Assembly (NCBI RefSeq): GCF_032854445.1 | Contig: NC_088304.1 | Span: 30,015,732 to 30,079,731, forward strand | Direction: 5' to 3' | DNA length: 64,000 nucleotides | Source: Liolophura sinensis | Taxonomy: Eukaryota; Mollusca; Polyplacophora; Chitonida; Chitonidae | Part shown: positions 1-13,900 of the stretch, piece by piece | Layout: the number at the start of each line of letters is the position of its first letter | Position numbering within the stretch: the stretch's first letter is position 1 | Program-made: the position numbers and the translations under genes | The notes under the pieces: generated by a model | Seen by the model: the letters and a program-made list of their open reading frames with translations, nothing else | What the model was told of the DNA's origin: nothing | The model's database searches: none

Positions 1-190
1 ACCCTACGAGAGAAACCAGGCAGAGTGGAGGTGTGTTCACAACAAGCAACATTGCCATGTGTCAGAATTATTTTTTTCTTTTTCAATGACTGAATGACAT
101 CCAAGAGCTCGTGATAGGCACATAGCTTCGTTTGGCAGTTGTGTTATTTATTATGACTTGTTTTGACGTCAGTTGACTTGAACATTGAAA
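1..190. other. Intronic or 5' flanking sequence before the first minisatellite
   Basis: Unique sequence with a short T-run and no recognisable exon or element. It is probably intron of the acyl-CoA dehydrogenase gene that follows, because the first exon I can place (1922) starts inside a codon and so needs an upstream exon. Confidence 0.5.
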
Positions 191-1910
191 TGTCTGTTTA
201 CAGTCGACTGTATGCTGCAGTGACGTTGTACCAGTATTTACCATCCTCTGGTCTGTATGTCTGTTTACAGTCGACTGTATGCTGCAGTGATGTTGTACCA
301 GTGTTTACCATCCTCTGGTCTGTATGTCTGTTTACAGTCGACTGTATGCTGCAGTGATGTTGTACCAGTGTTTACCATCCTCTGGTCTGTATGTCTGTTT
401 ACAGTCGACTGTATGCTGCAGTGACGTTGTACCAGTGTTTACCATCCTCTGGTCTGTAAGTCTGTTTACAATCAACTGTATGCTGCAGTGACGTTGTACC
501 AGTGTTTACCGTCCCCTGGTCTGTAGGTCTGATTACAGTCGACTGTATGCTGTTGCACCTGTGTTTACCGCCCTCTGGTCTGTATGTCTGTTAAAAGTCG
601 ACTGTTTGCTGCAGTGATGTTGCACCAGTGTTTACCATCCTCTGGTCTGTATGTCTGATTACAGTCGACTGTATGCTGCAGTGATGTTGTACCAGTGTTT
701 ACCATCCTCTGGTCTGTATGTCTGATTACAGTCGACTGTATGCTGCAGTGACGTTGTACCAGTGTTTACCATCCTCTGGTCTGTATGTCTGATTACAGTC
801 GACTGTATGCTGCAGTGACGTTGTACCAATGTTTACCATCCTCTGGTCTGTATGTCTCTTTACAGTCAACTGTATGCTGCAGTGACATTGTACCAGTATT
901 TACCATCCTCTGGTGTGTATGTCTGTTTGCAGTCGACTGTATGCTGCAGTGACGTTGTACCAGTATTTACCATACTCTGGTCTGTATGTCTGATTACAGT
1001 CGACTGTATGCCACAGTGACATTGTACCAGTATTTACCATCCTCTGGTCTGTATGTCTGATTACAGTCGACTGTATGCTGCAGTGATGTTGTACCAGTAT
1101 TTACCATCCTATGGTCTGTAAGTCTGTTTACAGTCAACTGTATGCTGCAGTGATGTTGTACCAGTGTTTACCATCCTCTAGTCTGTAAGTCTCTTTACAG
1201 TCGACTGTATGCTGCAGTGACGTTGCACCAGTGTTTACCGCCCTCTGGTCTGTATGTCTGTTAACAGTCGACTGTTTGCTGCAGTGATGTTGCACCAGTG
1301 TTTACCATCCTCTGGTCTGTATGTCTGATTACAGTCGACTGTATGCTGCAGTGACGTTGTACCAGTATTTACCTTTCTCTGGTCTGTATGTCTGTTTACA
1401 GTCAGTTGTGTGCAGCAGTGACGTTGTACCAGTGTTTACCATCCTCTGGTCTGTATGTCTGTTTACAGTCAGTTGTGTGCAGCAGTGACATACCAGTATT
1501 TACCTTTCTCTGGTCTGTAAGTCTGTTTACAGTCGACTGTATGCTGCAGTGATGTTGTACCAGTATTTACCTTTCTCTGGTCTGTATGTCTGTTTACAGT
1601 CGACTGTATGCTGCAGTGACGTTGTACCAGTATTTACCTTTCTCTGGTCTGTATGCCTGTTTACAGTCAGTTGTGTGCAGCAGTGACGTACCAGTATTTA
1701 CCATCCTCTGGTGTGTAAGTCTGTTTACAGTCGACTGTATGCTGCAGTGACGTTGTACCAGTATTTACCATCCTCTGGTCTGTTTGTCTGTTTACAGTCG
1801 ACTGTATGCTGCAGTGATGTTGTACCAGTATTTACCATCCTCTGGTCTGTTTGTCTGTTTACAGTCGACTGTATGCTGCTGTGAAGTTTTATCTGTATTT
1901 ACCATCCTCG
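191..1910. repeat. Minisatellite, about 67-bp unit, about 25 copies
   Basis: Tandem units contain the landmark TTTACAGTCGACTGTATGCT; the first landmarks are spaced 67, 67 and 67 bp. Later units vary by substitution and short indels, including a subgroup reading CAGTCAGTTGTGTGCAG. The last degenerate unit runs into the 3' splice site of the exon at 1922, and every unit carries a pyrimidine-TTTACAG string like a splice acceptor. Short open frames here follow the repeat and are not genes. Confidence 0.95.
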
Positions 1911-1921
1911 GGTCTCTACAG

Positions 1922-1964
1922 CTGCCCTTTGGCCATGACAGATGGAGCTGCCAAAATCATAGAA
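1922..1964 (+). CDS. ACAD exon a (43 bp), [14 protein letters not shown]
   Basis: Acceptor TCTCTACAG and donor GTGAGA flank a 43-bp exon: one base completing a split codon, then 14 codons. CPLAMTDGA is a conserved AidB-family string. The exon is too short for ORF calling. It ends in phase 0, matching the phase-0 start at 2664. Confidence 0.88.
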
Positions 1965-4900
1965 GTGAGAGCTTTTATAACACATAGTAACCCATCAACC
2001 TGACAGAGGAGCACTGCCCACATCCCCTTTAACTAGCCAAAAACAAAATCTAAATACGCTGTTAAAAACAGGATAACCACAGCTTATGAATTCACAGTTT
2101 ATCAATTTTCTGATGCCTCTGTTGAAAATTGTAAACTTCGGCAGAAATGGTAAAGGGTGTGTAAGATTGTGTGCCACACTGTATTTCAAGCCATACAACC
2201 ATACAAGACAATGGACATTGGGTTATAGACATTGAAGGAGAAATAGAAAGATGATAACTGACAGGATGTGATAGCTGGACATTGGAGAATACACAAGAAA
2301 GAATGTAACTGAGAGGGTTTGATAGGTGGACAGTGGAGAATACACAGGCAAGAATTTTGCTGACAAGGTGTGATAGCTTGGCAGTTGAGAATACACAGGC
2401 AAGACTGTAATTGACAGGATGTGATAATGGAGAGTACACAGGCAAGAATGTAAGTGACTAGGTGTGATATCAGGACAATGGAGAATACACAGGCAAGAAT
2501 GTAACTGACTAGGTGTGATATCAGGACAATGGAGAATACACAGGAAAGAATGTAACTGACAGGGTATGATAGCAGGACAACGGAGAATACAAAGGCAAGA
2601 ATGTCTCTGATAGTGTGATAGACAATGGAGAATAAACAGTAACTTTGAATTTCCTGCTTGTAGAGCTTGGGTCGACCATCAGAGCTTGAGGTGGCTTATC
2701 GTCGGCTGACCTCTCGCAACCCCAGGGAATTTTGGACATCGGGTCAGTGGATGACAGAGAGACGTGGAGGTTCTGATGTCGGTGAGTCAACACAGTGACT
2801 TGTTTAAAGGCAAAGAAAACACGAAGGTGAAGAATATGTCAGATGAAAGACCAATAAACACTGTCTGGACAATTTTTTTTTTTGCTAGAATCTTTTTAAA
2901 CTGAATGCTTCTGATTCTGCAGTGGCCTTTTCTGACCATATTGAGACCAGTGATCTAACATATGTAGATTGCTAGATTTCCTCATTCAAAAATGCATGTA
3001 TAGATTGATGAATGTGTTTTGTCCTGAAGAGTGTTAAAAGGCCTTTCATGTCAGACATTTCACTTACATAAAGGTGGCTGGCAGTATGGTGGTCTGGGGA
3101 ATCTAGCTACCATCCGCAGACAGCTGACAAACCTGCCCACATAGGAACAGAGAGGAACCCAGATGAGCTGGACTTCAATATGGTGTACATGTAAATGTTG
3201 AGCTTGGTGTACATTTAGATGTTGAGCTTGGTGTACATGTAAATGTTGAGCTTGGTGTACACATAAATGTTGAGCGTGGTGTACATGGAGATGTTGAGCT
3301 TGGTGTACATGTAGATGTTGAGCTTGGTGTACAGGTAAATGTTGAGCTTGGTGTGCATGTAGATGTTGAACTTGGTGTACATGTAGAAGTTGAGCTTGGT
3401 GTACATGTAGATGTTGAACTTGGTGTACATGTAAATGTTGAGCTTGGTGTACATGTAAATGTTGAGCTTGGTGTACATGTAGATGTTGAGCTTGGTGTAC
3501 ATGTAAATGTTGAGCTTGGTGTACATGTAGATGTTGAACTTGGTGTACATGTAGATGTTGAGCTTGGTGTACATGTAAATGTTGAGCTTGGTGTACATGT
3601 AGATGTTGAGCTTGGTGTACATGTAAATGTTGAGCTTGGTGTACATGTAAATGTTGAGCTTGGTGTAGATGTAGATGTTGAACTTGGTGTACATGTAGAT
3701 GTTGAGCTTGGTGTACATGTAGATGTTGAACTTGGTGTACATGTAGATGTTGAACTTGTTGTATGTGTAGATGTTGAGCTTGGTGTACATGTAGATGTTG
3801 AACTTGGTGTACATGTAAATGTTGAACTTGGTGTACATGTAGATGTTGAACTTGGTGTACATGTAGATGTTGAACTTGTTGTATGTGTAGATGTTGAACT
3901 TGGTGTACATGTAGATGTTGAACTCGCACTATGGGAGAAAATCTGTGCACTCGGTGTGGGAAAGCTCGTCTGTTAACCAAAGACTGTTGACTTACTCGGT
4001 GTACTCTGGTTTCCTCCAACTATGAAACTGAGAGTAGTATGTCTTAACACCAGTAAATTTCTCATTAAATGAAATGTGACAGTTAGTAGTCTAAACAGTG
4101 TGTCAGATGTTTCTGCATTCAGCCATTCTATTCCTCTACTTTACACATCACAGTGTGTGCCATATGTATTGTTTTCACACATTGTCGTTTCACTTCCACA
4201 TATATTTCTTTCAGCCCGTGGGACAGAGACATTAGCCCAGCCTCAGCCAGACGGCACGTTCAAACTATACGGCTACAAGTGGTTCTCCTCAGCCACAGAT
4301 TCTGACATGACCTTCACCTTGGCAAGGGTCATGGACGCAGATGGACAGGTCACACAGGTAACATGATTAATTGTCAAAAACGCACATCAGTTTTAATTCC
4401 TGTTTTAGAATAAACATTTTTTCAACGTTGGAGGAGGGTATAAAAAATATATAAAAGTCATCTAATTTATGGACAATGTTTATTATCCTGTCAGTATTTC
4501 CTGTTGAAGATATATTTACAATATCAGAAAGACTAGAAAAACAGGAAAATAAAAAGTTGGATTTTCAGTTTCATTTCATTTTTTGATTGGTTATAATTTG
4601 CTTGCCTGAAAACGTGAGATAAAACTTGTGATGCCAGATATACATGTATATGTGTTTGTTTATTGTGTTTGTTTGATGTTGTATGTGATACTTGTGCAGG
4701 CCTCCAAAAACCCCAGACAAACTTTATCATGTCAGATCTAAAAATTGTGCAGTTTTACACTTTTGTAAGTCGTCACTTTATATGATGTGCCATTCCCTTA
4801 AATTAGTTTACATTGCACTTACTATAGCATGTGTAACTTTGCACTTGCAATAGCATGTGTACAATTTGTGACTGTTTCAGGGCACAGGTGGTTTGTCCCT

Positions 4901-7900
4901 GTTTTATTTGGAGACCCGATTGGCAGATGGCAAACTGAACAACATCCGCGTACAGAAACTGAAGAACAAGCTGGGAACGAGACAAGTGCCAACTGCAGAG
5001 CTCTTACTGGATGGTGTAGTTGCTCATAAGGTGAGTGAAATGACGTGCCTCTGGCTTTGTGTAATGATTTTGGCTGCTCTGTATGTCTATAACTTCTTGT
5101 TGCCGAGGGGGTTAGCAAGCCAGCGCGGCACAATGACCCAGGAGCCTCTCACCAATGCGGTTAGTGTGAGTTCAAGTCCAGCTCATGCTGGCTTCCTCTC
5201 CAGGCATACTTGGGAAAGTCTGCCAGCAACCTGCGGATGGTTCCCCACCATAATGCTGACCGTCATCAGCATAAGTGAAATATTCTTGAGAATATTTTCC
5301 CTGTCTGCATTTGTACATTGTACCTGTCAGTACTGCAGGCCAAAATTTTGACATCCTAACCTTATAACTTTGGCCATTCACTTTATAAGGAAAGACAAAC
5401 TCAACAGAAACACATGAACTTCTTGTGTATTGTGAATTTGTGCGTGTTCTTTGTTTTGTGCAAAAGAATGTCTGCCTGAAATGAATTCTTTGTTTAAATG
5501 AAACTCAAGTGCTGAAGGTAATGTTACTTACACCATAAAATGGGCAGGTTTTCAGTGTGGATATCGAAACCTATGCAGAGCCTCATGATGGATTAATCCT
5601 GACCAGTATCTAATGGGACCATCGCTATCGTTTCGATGGATTAATCCTGACCAGTATCTGATGTGACCATCATTATCATTTTGATGGAGCTAACCTGACC
5701 AGTATTCAATGGGAGCATCATTATCATGTTGATGGATTAATCCTGACCAGTATCTAATGGGACTATCATTATCATTTTGATGGATTAATCCTGACCAATA
5801 TCTAATGGGAACCATCATTATCATTTTGATGGAGCTAACCGGACCAGTATCTAATGGGACCATCGCTATCATTTTGATGAAGCTAACCTGACCAGTATCT
5901 AATGGGACTATCATTATCATTTTGATGGATTAATCCTGACCAGTATCTAATGGGACCATCGTTATCATTTTGATGGAGCTAACCTGACCAGTATCTAATG
6001 GGACCATCGTTGTCATTTTGATGGATTAATCCTGACCAGTATCTAATGGGACCATCGCTATCGTTTCGATGGATTAATCCTGACCAGTATCTGATGTGGA
6101 CCATCATTATCATTTTGATGGAGCTAACCTGACCAGTATTCAATGGGAGCATCATTATCATGTTGATGGATTAATCCTGACCAGTATCTAATGGGACTAT
6201 CATTATCATTTTGATGGATTAATCCTGACCAATATCTAATGGGACCATCATTATCATTTTGATGGAGCTAACCGGACCAGTATCTAATGGGACCATCGCT
6301 ATCATTTTGATGAAGCTAACCTGACCAGTATCTAATGGGACTATCATTATCATTTTGATGGATTAATCCTGACCAGTATCTAATGGGACCATCGTTATCA
6401 TTTTGATGGAGCTAACCTGACCAGTATCTAATGGGACCATCGTTGTCATTTTGATGGATTAATCCTGACCAGTATCTAATGGGACCATCATTATCATTTT
6501 GATGGAGCTAACCTGACCAGTATCTAATGGGACCATCATTATCATTTTGATGGAGCTAACCTGACCAGTATCTAATGGGACCATCGTTATCATATTGATG
6601 GATTAATCCTGACCAGTATCTAATGGGACCATCATTATCATTTTGATGGAGCTAGCCTGAACAGTATCTAATGGGACCATCGTTATCCTTTTGATGGAGC
6701 TAACCTGACCAGTATCTAATGGGACCATTGTTATCATTTTGATGGATTATTCCTGACCAGTATCTAATGGGACCATCATTATCATTTTCATGGATTAATC
6801 CTGACCAGTATCTAATGGGACCATCATTATCATTTTGATGGAGCTAACCTGACCAGTATCTAATGGGACCATCGTTATCATTTTGATGGAGCTAACCTGA
6901 CCAGTATCTAATGGGACCATTGTTATCATTTTGGTGGAGCTAACCTGACCAGTATCTAATGGGACCATCGTTATCATTTTGATGGAGCTAAACTGACCAG
7001 TATCTAATGGGACCATCATTATCATTTTGATGGAGCTAGCCTGACCAATGTCTAATGGGACCATCATTATCATTTTGATGGAGCTAACCTGACCAGTATC
7101 TAATGAAACCATCGCTATCGTTTTGATGGATTAATCCTGACCAGTATGTAATGTGACCATCATTATCATTTTGATGGAGCTAACCTGACAGTATCTAATG
7201 GGACCATCGTTATCATTTTGGTGGAGCTAACCTGACCAGTATCTAATGGGACCATCGTTGTCATTTTGATGGAGCTAACCTGACCAGTATCTAATGGGAC
7301 CATCGTTATCATTTTGATTGATTAATCCTGATCAGTATCTAATGGGACCATCGTTGTCATTTTGATGGAGCTAACCTGACCAGTATCTAATGGGACCATC
7401 ATTATCATTTTGATGGAGCTAACCTGACCAGTGTCTAATGGGACCATCGTTATCATTTTGAATGATTAATCCTGACCAGTATCTAATGGGACCATCATTA
7501 TCATTTCGATGAAGCTAACCTGACCAGTATCTAATGGGACCATCGCTATCATTTTGATGGAGCTAACCTGACCAGTATCTAATGGGACCATCATTATCAT
7601 TTTGATGGAGCTAACCGGACCAGTATCTAATGGGACCATCGCTATCATTTTGATGAAGCTAACCTGACCAGTGTCTAATGGGACCATCGTTATCATTTTG
7701 AATGATTAATCCTGACCAGTATCTAATGGGACCATCATTATCATTTCGATGAAGCTAACCTGACCAGTATCTAATGGGACCATTGTTATCATTTTGATGG
7801 AGCTAAACTGACCAGTATCTAATGGGACCATCATTATCATTTTGATGGAGCTAACCTGACCAATGTCTAATGGGACCATCATTATCATTTTGATGGAGCT

Positions 7901-10900
7901 AGCCTGACCAGTATCTAATGGAACCATTGCTATCGTTTTGATGGATTAATCCTGACCAGTATCTAATGGGACCATCATTATCATTTTGATGGATTAATCC
8001 TGACCAGTATGTAATGGGACCATCATTATCATTTTGATGGAGCTAACCTGACCAGTATCTAATCGGACCATCGTTATCATTTTGATGGAGCTAACCTGAC
8101 CAGTATCTAGTGGGACCATCGTTGTCATTTTGATGGATTAATCCTGACCAGTATCTAATGGGACCATCATTATCATTTTGATGGAGCCAACCTGACCAGT
8201 ATCTAATGGGACCATCGCTATCGTTTCGATGGATTAATCCTGACAAGTATCTAATGGGACCATCATTATCATTTTGATGGAGCTAACCTGACCAGTATCC
8301 AATGGGAGCATCATTATCATTTTGATGGAGCTAACCTGACCAGTATCTAATGGGACTATCATTATCATTTTGATGGATTAATCCTGACCAGTATCTAATG
8401 GGACCATCATTATCATTTTGATGGAGCTAACCTGACCAGTATCTAATGGGACCATCATTATCATTTTGATGGAGCTAACCTGACCAGTATCTAATGGGAC
8501 CATCGTTATCATTTTGGTGGAGCTAACCTGACCAGTGTCTAATGGGACCATCATTATCATTTTGATGGAGCTATCCTGACCAGTATCTAATGGGACCATC
8601 GTTATCATTTTGATGGAGCTAACCTGACCAGTATCCAATGGGACCATCGTTATCATTTTGATGGAGCTAACCTGAGCAGTATCTAATGGGACCATCATTA
8701 TCATTTTGATGGAGCTAACCTGACCAGTATCTAATGGGAGCATTATTATCATTTTGATGGAGCTAACCTGACCAGTATCTAATGGGACCATCATTATCAT
8801 TTTGATGGAGCTAGCCTGACCAGTATCTAATGAGACCATCGCTATCGTTTCGATGGATTAATCCTGACCAGTATCTAATTTGACCATCTTTATCATTTTG
8901 ATGGTTTGCATACACAAGAAAGTGCTTCATGGTGAAAATGCCAATCTTTCAGTTGCTATGGATGTGGGATCAGTCTCAGCATTTTACAGGGGATTCCCCA
9001 AATCTCACAATCCATGCTGGCTTCCTCTCCGGCCGTACGTGGGAAGGGCTGCCAGCAACCTGCTGATAGTCGTGGGTTTGCCCCCCCTGTGCCCGGTTTC
9101 TTCCCACCATAATGCTGGCAGCCGTCGTTTAAGTGAAATATTCTTGAGTACAGCATAAAACACCAAGCAGATAAATACATACTCTTAAAATCAGGCGGGG
9201 CGTGATGAACAATAAGCAATTGACGACACTCATATGTTCGTTTGGTCTGGCTAACAATTGCTTAATCCATATGTCTACATGTCCCACGGATATCACCTTT
9301 ATACTCACACTTGGCAAGGTCGGTCAGTAATTTACTAAAGGTCGGGGGTTGGTTTCATAAAGCTTACTTAGTGCTAAGTTGCACATAAGTGCACTTAATA
9401 TCTCTACAACATATGTTGTCATGGTAGTTAGGGGCTTGCTTAGCTAAGTGAGCTTCACGAAACTGGCCCCAGGAAATTACTGTGGCCACTCCAGTTTGTC
9501 TCACCCCTAAAACTGATCGCCATCATGGAACAGAAAACTTCTTAATTACGGTGTAAAAACAGCAATCAAATAAATGCGCAGGGATCCATTGTGACAATGA
9601 TGTTGTTTTGTAGGTGTCAGAGCATGGTCGTGGAGTGGCAGGGATTGCCAACATGCTGACGCTCACAAGAATACACAACAGTCTCTGTGCTGCTGCCTCC
9701 ATGAGAAGGTATGTTTGATTGCCAAGCAGATGCACAAAATTTTTGTTGTGCAAAATTTGGCTAAGCACTTATTGTGTTGTCAAAATCCACATTTGCAGAC
9801 AAGTGAAAAAGTGTTTTTGTTGGCGGGAGGGGGTGTGAGGGACAGAGGGAAAGAAGTGGATATGTTACATGTTACTGTACCTTATTTTTCAGAATGGTGA
9901 ACTTCTCCAGGGATTACGCCACAAGGAGACAGGCATTTGGGAAAATTATTAAAGACTACCCTTTACATGTTCAGAACCTGGCCAGAATGGAGGTAAAGTA
10001 CTGTCTCAGGCCTGAAGGTCACAGTTTTGTGAAATTTCACAACCTTTTTGATTGTCATTGCTCATGTTGTACAGTTGGACACATGGGCATTCCTGTTAAC
10101 TGTGCAGTCAGATATAATGATATATGACCTACCGTACTGTATTGGTTTTTGGAAAATAGCATGATATCCTGCGTCATCAATGTAGGTATCAGTACAAGAC
10201 GTAAAACTATACGACCTTTACTTTGTTTGAAAAATGCCCTTTTTAATGCAGATTTGGGGTCAAAGGACAATGATTTCAAAAGAGAAAACCTCAAAACTTA
10301 TATGTATCTAAATATTTAATGGAGAAAATGCCAAGATGTAAGTATACACTCTGTTAAATCAGTCTGGTCCCTAGTTTTTGTTTTAAAGACATTTTAATAT
10401 ACATGAATATGCGCATGTGTAATAAAGCAACTGTAAGAAAAACTGCATGAACAATATCCCAATTCCTCAACATTTTCGCACATGAGAGAGCAGATTTCAG
10501 TGCAGTTTATGCATATTTTTAATTTAATTTTTGAGACAAAACTACATTGGTTGGAGGGGCCTCCGTGGCTCAATTGGTTAACATGCTAGCACAGCGTAAT
10601 GACACAGGAGCCTCTCACCAATGCTGTCACTGTAAGTTCAAATCCAGCTCATGCTGGCTTCCTCTCTGTACGTACGTGGGAAGTCAGTCAGCAACCTGCG
10701 GATGGTTGTGGGTTTCCCTCGGGCTCTGCCCGGTTTCGTCCCACCATAATGCTGGTCGTGGTCATGTAAGTGAAATATTCTTGGGTACGGTGTAAAACAC
10801 CAATTAAATAAATAAATAAATACATTGGTTGGATTGGCCAGTTTGCTTGAATAAACACCTTGCAATCAAGCAAAAGCGTTGAAGAATTATAGTAGTTGTT

Positions 10901-13900
10901 ATTGGTAATAGGCATAGGAAGAATTTCTTCCATTTTGAATGGGAAGAACATGAACATAGGTGTCCTGAAATAGACATTTGGTATATTAAGCTATTTTCAG
11001 ATCTCTGGCGAGAACGAGAATCAACAAAAATGATTATCATGAAGCAGATGAATTTTTGAAATGACTGAAAATAAGCTTATGTATTATAAATATGTAACAC
11101 ATATGTCAGTTGTTCAACTCTTTTATTTTTGTATGAAACTGACAAAGTAATAGCAAGAATACATACCTTTCATAGAATTTAACGGAAAAGATCAATCAGT
11201 TATCATGAAATTCATAAATGAAGCTTTGCCCTCGGAGCACAGGAGATATAAAAAGACTGCTGTCTTAAGTACCATATATTTTGATAGACACTTTAAGGCT
11301 TCTTTTGAAATGATAATAAATTCGTTACGAATCAATGCCACTTACAAATTGAGTTTACAGTTTGAATAAGCCTGCTTCCAAAATGAAATGATGATACTGG
11401 ATCTCTGCTGGCTTGCATGAAAAATAAAGAAATTGTGTGAAGGTTAACCTTGTTTTTGACAGACAGATTAACATATGCAAAGGTAAACTTCAAAGTACAT
11501 GTGTTTTTATATCTAGAGGATTTTAATGCCCCTTTTATTTATTCATTTATTCTCTTTACTTAGGACTTACAGTGAATAGATCTCTCTTCAAATTTATTTA
11601 AAATAAATACAGACCATTGTAAATGGTGACACCTGGCATGTTACAAAATCCCTTTGTGAAGATAGAAGTTCTGAACATATATAACACATTTTTTAATATT
11701 TAAAAGTGAAGGATTGCATCCAAATGTACATGTTATACCTTTACGTGTTAAACTAGCCACTGAATCAGAAAACAGGTGGATCCCACATATAATAAAACAA
11801 AGAGACATCAGTATAAAATAACACTTTAGCATATTTGCACTCAAATATATAAACAATCTTTGTAATTATATAATTATTAGCAGTGGTGGCAGTAGGAGAA
11901 GTGATAATTACAATACAGGACAAATATATCAACAAACATAGTGTGTGTTCATCTGTATTATGAAAAATGACTATTTATTCCAGGTAGAAACAAGGGCCGC
12001 AACTCTGTTTGTTCTGGAGGTATCTCGACTTCTCGGTCGTGAGGACATGAACGTGGCCACAGATCACGAGAAGACGATGTTACGTCTGCTGACACCCTTA
12101 GTCAAACTGTACACAGGGAAACAGGTTCGTCGGTAAAATTGGGCATGGATAGATAAAGATTTATAACCATGAAAATGCAGCTCTAATAACTCTCTGGGGA
12201 TGGTCTGCTGGTTAATCAAACTGTTGGTTTCCTATCTTCTTAACAGTTCATACGACAGGCTTATAGGGAAGACGATATTGATAGGTAAAATGATACGTGC
12301 AAGACGAAATTGCTACATGTAAAATGACAAAGAAAGCATTGAGAGGACACCACTTTTATTCTCTGTTTAACGGGCAAGCTGATACTGTAGTCCAAAAATA
12401 GAATAAAAGTTAAGTCTGAAAATTTACCATTTTATTTTGTCTGACCTTGAAATTTGTATGATTTACTTGTTTTTCAAAGGTTTTCGATCATTTTACAGTT
12501 TAAAAATTCACATTTCCCGTATATTAGAGGATTTTTATTTTGTAGTTGTTATATCCTTACATATAGCTTTACACAACAATAATTTAAAGTGATGTGGCCT
12601 AACCCACGAAAAGCATTAACAAGTTGACATATATATACAAAAGTGATAGAACAGTATTACATTTATTTATTTTATTAATCTTTAGAGAGGCATATATATT
12701 ACTGTTAACTCCTCATCTTTGTTCAACTCTGCAGGCCATGTCTGTGTTGTCAGAAGGGTTGGAGTCTTTCGGAGGTCAAGGATACATCGAGGACACAGGT
12801 TTACCTGTTTTACTGAGAGATGGCCAGGTATGTAAATTAATTATACACAAGTTGAAATTTTCTCTGTGGGGTCATACCAGGATTTGAACTTTGATCTCCA
12901 CCTTCAAAATCCAGCTCATAACCATCTGAGCTAAAGGGAAGTTGCTGCTATCTACTGATATTATAAGCGCTAGAACACTGCTGTTACAATGACAAGACAA
13001 TATATTATTTTACAGTGACCGCATCCGTGGCTTAATGGTTAGGCCACAGATCAAACTAGTTGCTGCCTCGCTTGGCACTTAGCGCAGAGAGGTTTGAGGA
13101 AACAGGACTGCTTGGCCCAGTGTCATTATAATGTGACAGGTTGTGGTGTGATGTCTGGTGTTCTTTGCATGATACTTCAGTGGTGGGAGCATTTTGGTGG
13201 CAAGGACTCACCGTGCAATATACCTAATGACTTCTCTGTAACGTCTATATTACTCTCAGTTCGTTGACTGCCCATAGGTGCTGTCTAGCTGTGACATGTA
13301 TATTACTCTCAATTCATTGAGGGGCCTCCGTGGCTCAGTCGGTTAGCGCGCTAGCGCAGCGTAATGACCCAGGAGCCTCTCACCAATGCGGTCGCTGTGA
13401 GTTCAAGTCCAGCTCATGCTGGCTTCCTCTCCGGCCGTATGTGGGAAGGTCTGCCAGCAACCTGCGGATGGTCGTGGTTTTCCCCCGGGCTGTGCCCGGT
13501 TTCCACCCACCATAATGCTGGCCGCCGTCGTATAAGTGAAATATTCTTGAGTACGGCGTAAAACACCAATCAAAAAAAAAAAAAAAATCAATTCATTGAC
13601 TGCCTGTAGGTGCTGTCTCTCTGTGACGTCTATATAACTCTCAGTTCGTTGACAGCCTGTAGGTGTTGTCTATCTGTGACGTCTGTATTGCTCTCAGTTC
13701 GTCTGTCTGTGACATGTATGTTAATCTCAACATGTTTGGCTGCCTGTGGGTGTCTATCTGTGACGTCTTATGTTGCTCTCAATTCTTTGACAGCCTGTAG
13801 TCACTGTCTATATGAGATGTCTGCATTACTCCTTAATCATTGACTGCCTGTAGGTGCTGTCTATTTGGGAGGGAACTACAAACATCTTGTCTCTGGATGT

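Noticed and set aside
1-30. Possible exon end (ACCCTACGAGAGAAACCAGG ... GTGGAG before GTGTGT)
   Set aside because: The frame is open and a GT follows, but no AidB-family motif can be recognised and phase with the exon at 1922 cannot be tested.
3060-4019. Long His/Gln/Val-rich and Asn/Tyr-rich repeat proteins on both strands
   Set aside because: Direct translation of a 24-bp minisatellite inside an intron of the ACAD gene.
5690-8839. Several minus-strand proteins with a 16-residue MVPLDTGQ-type repeat
   Set aside because: The 48-bp minisatellite is a multiple of three; the frames follow the repeat and are antisense to an intron.
191-8905. CRISPR-like repeat-spacer pattern
   Set aside because: Units are contiguous tandem repeats without unique spacers, in a eukaryotic intron.
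9523-11040. Small frames around 9523-11040 on both strands
   Set aside because: They overlap SINE or intron sequence and show no protein family signal.
13330-13591. SINE-encoded frames such as [20 protein letters not shown]
   Set aside because: Translation of a tRNA-derived SINE; the same frame appears in the copy at 56640.
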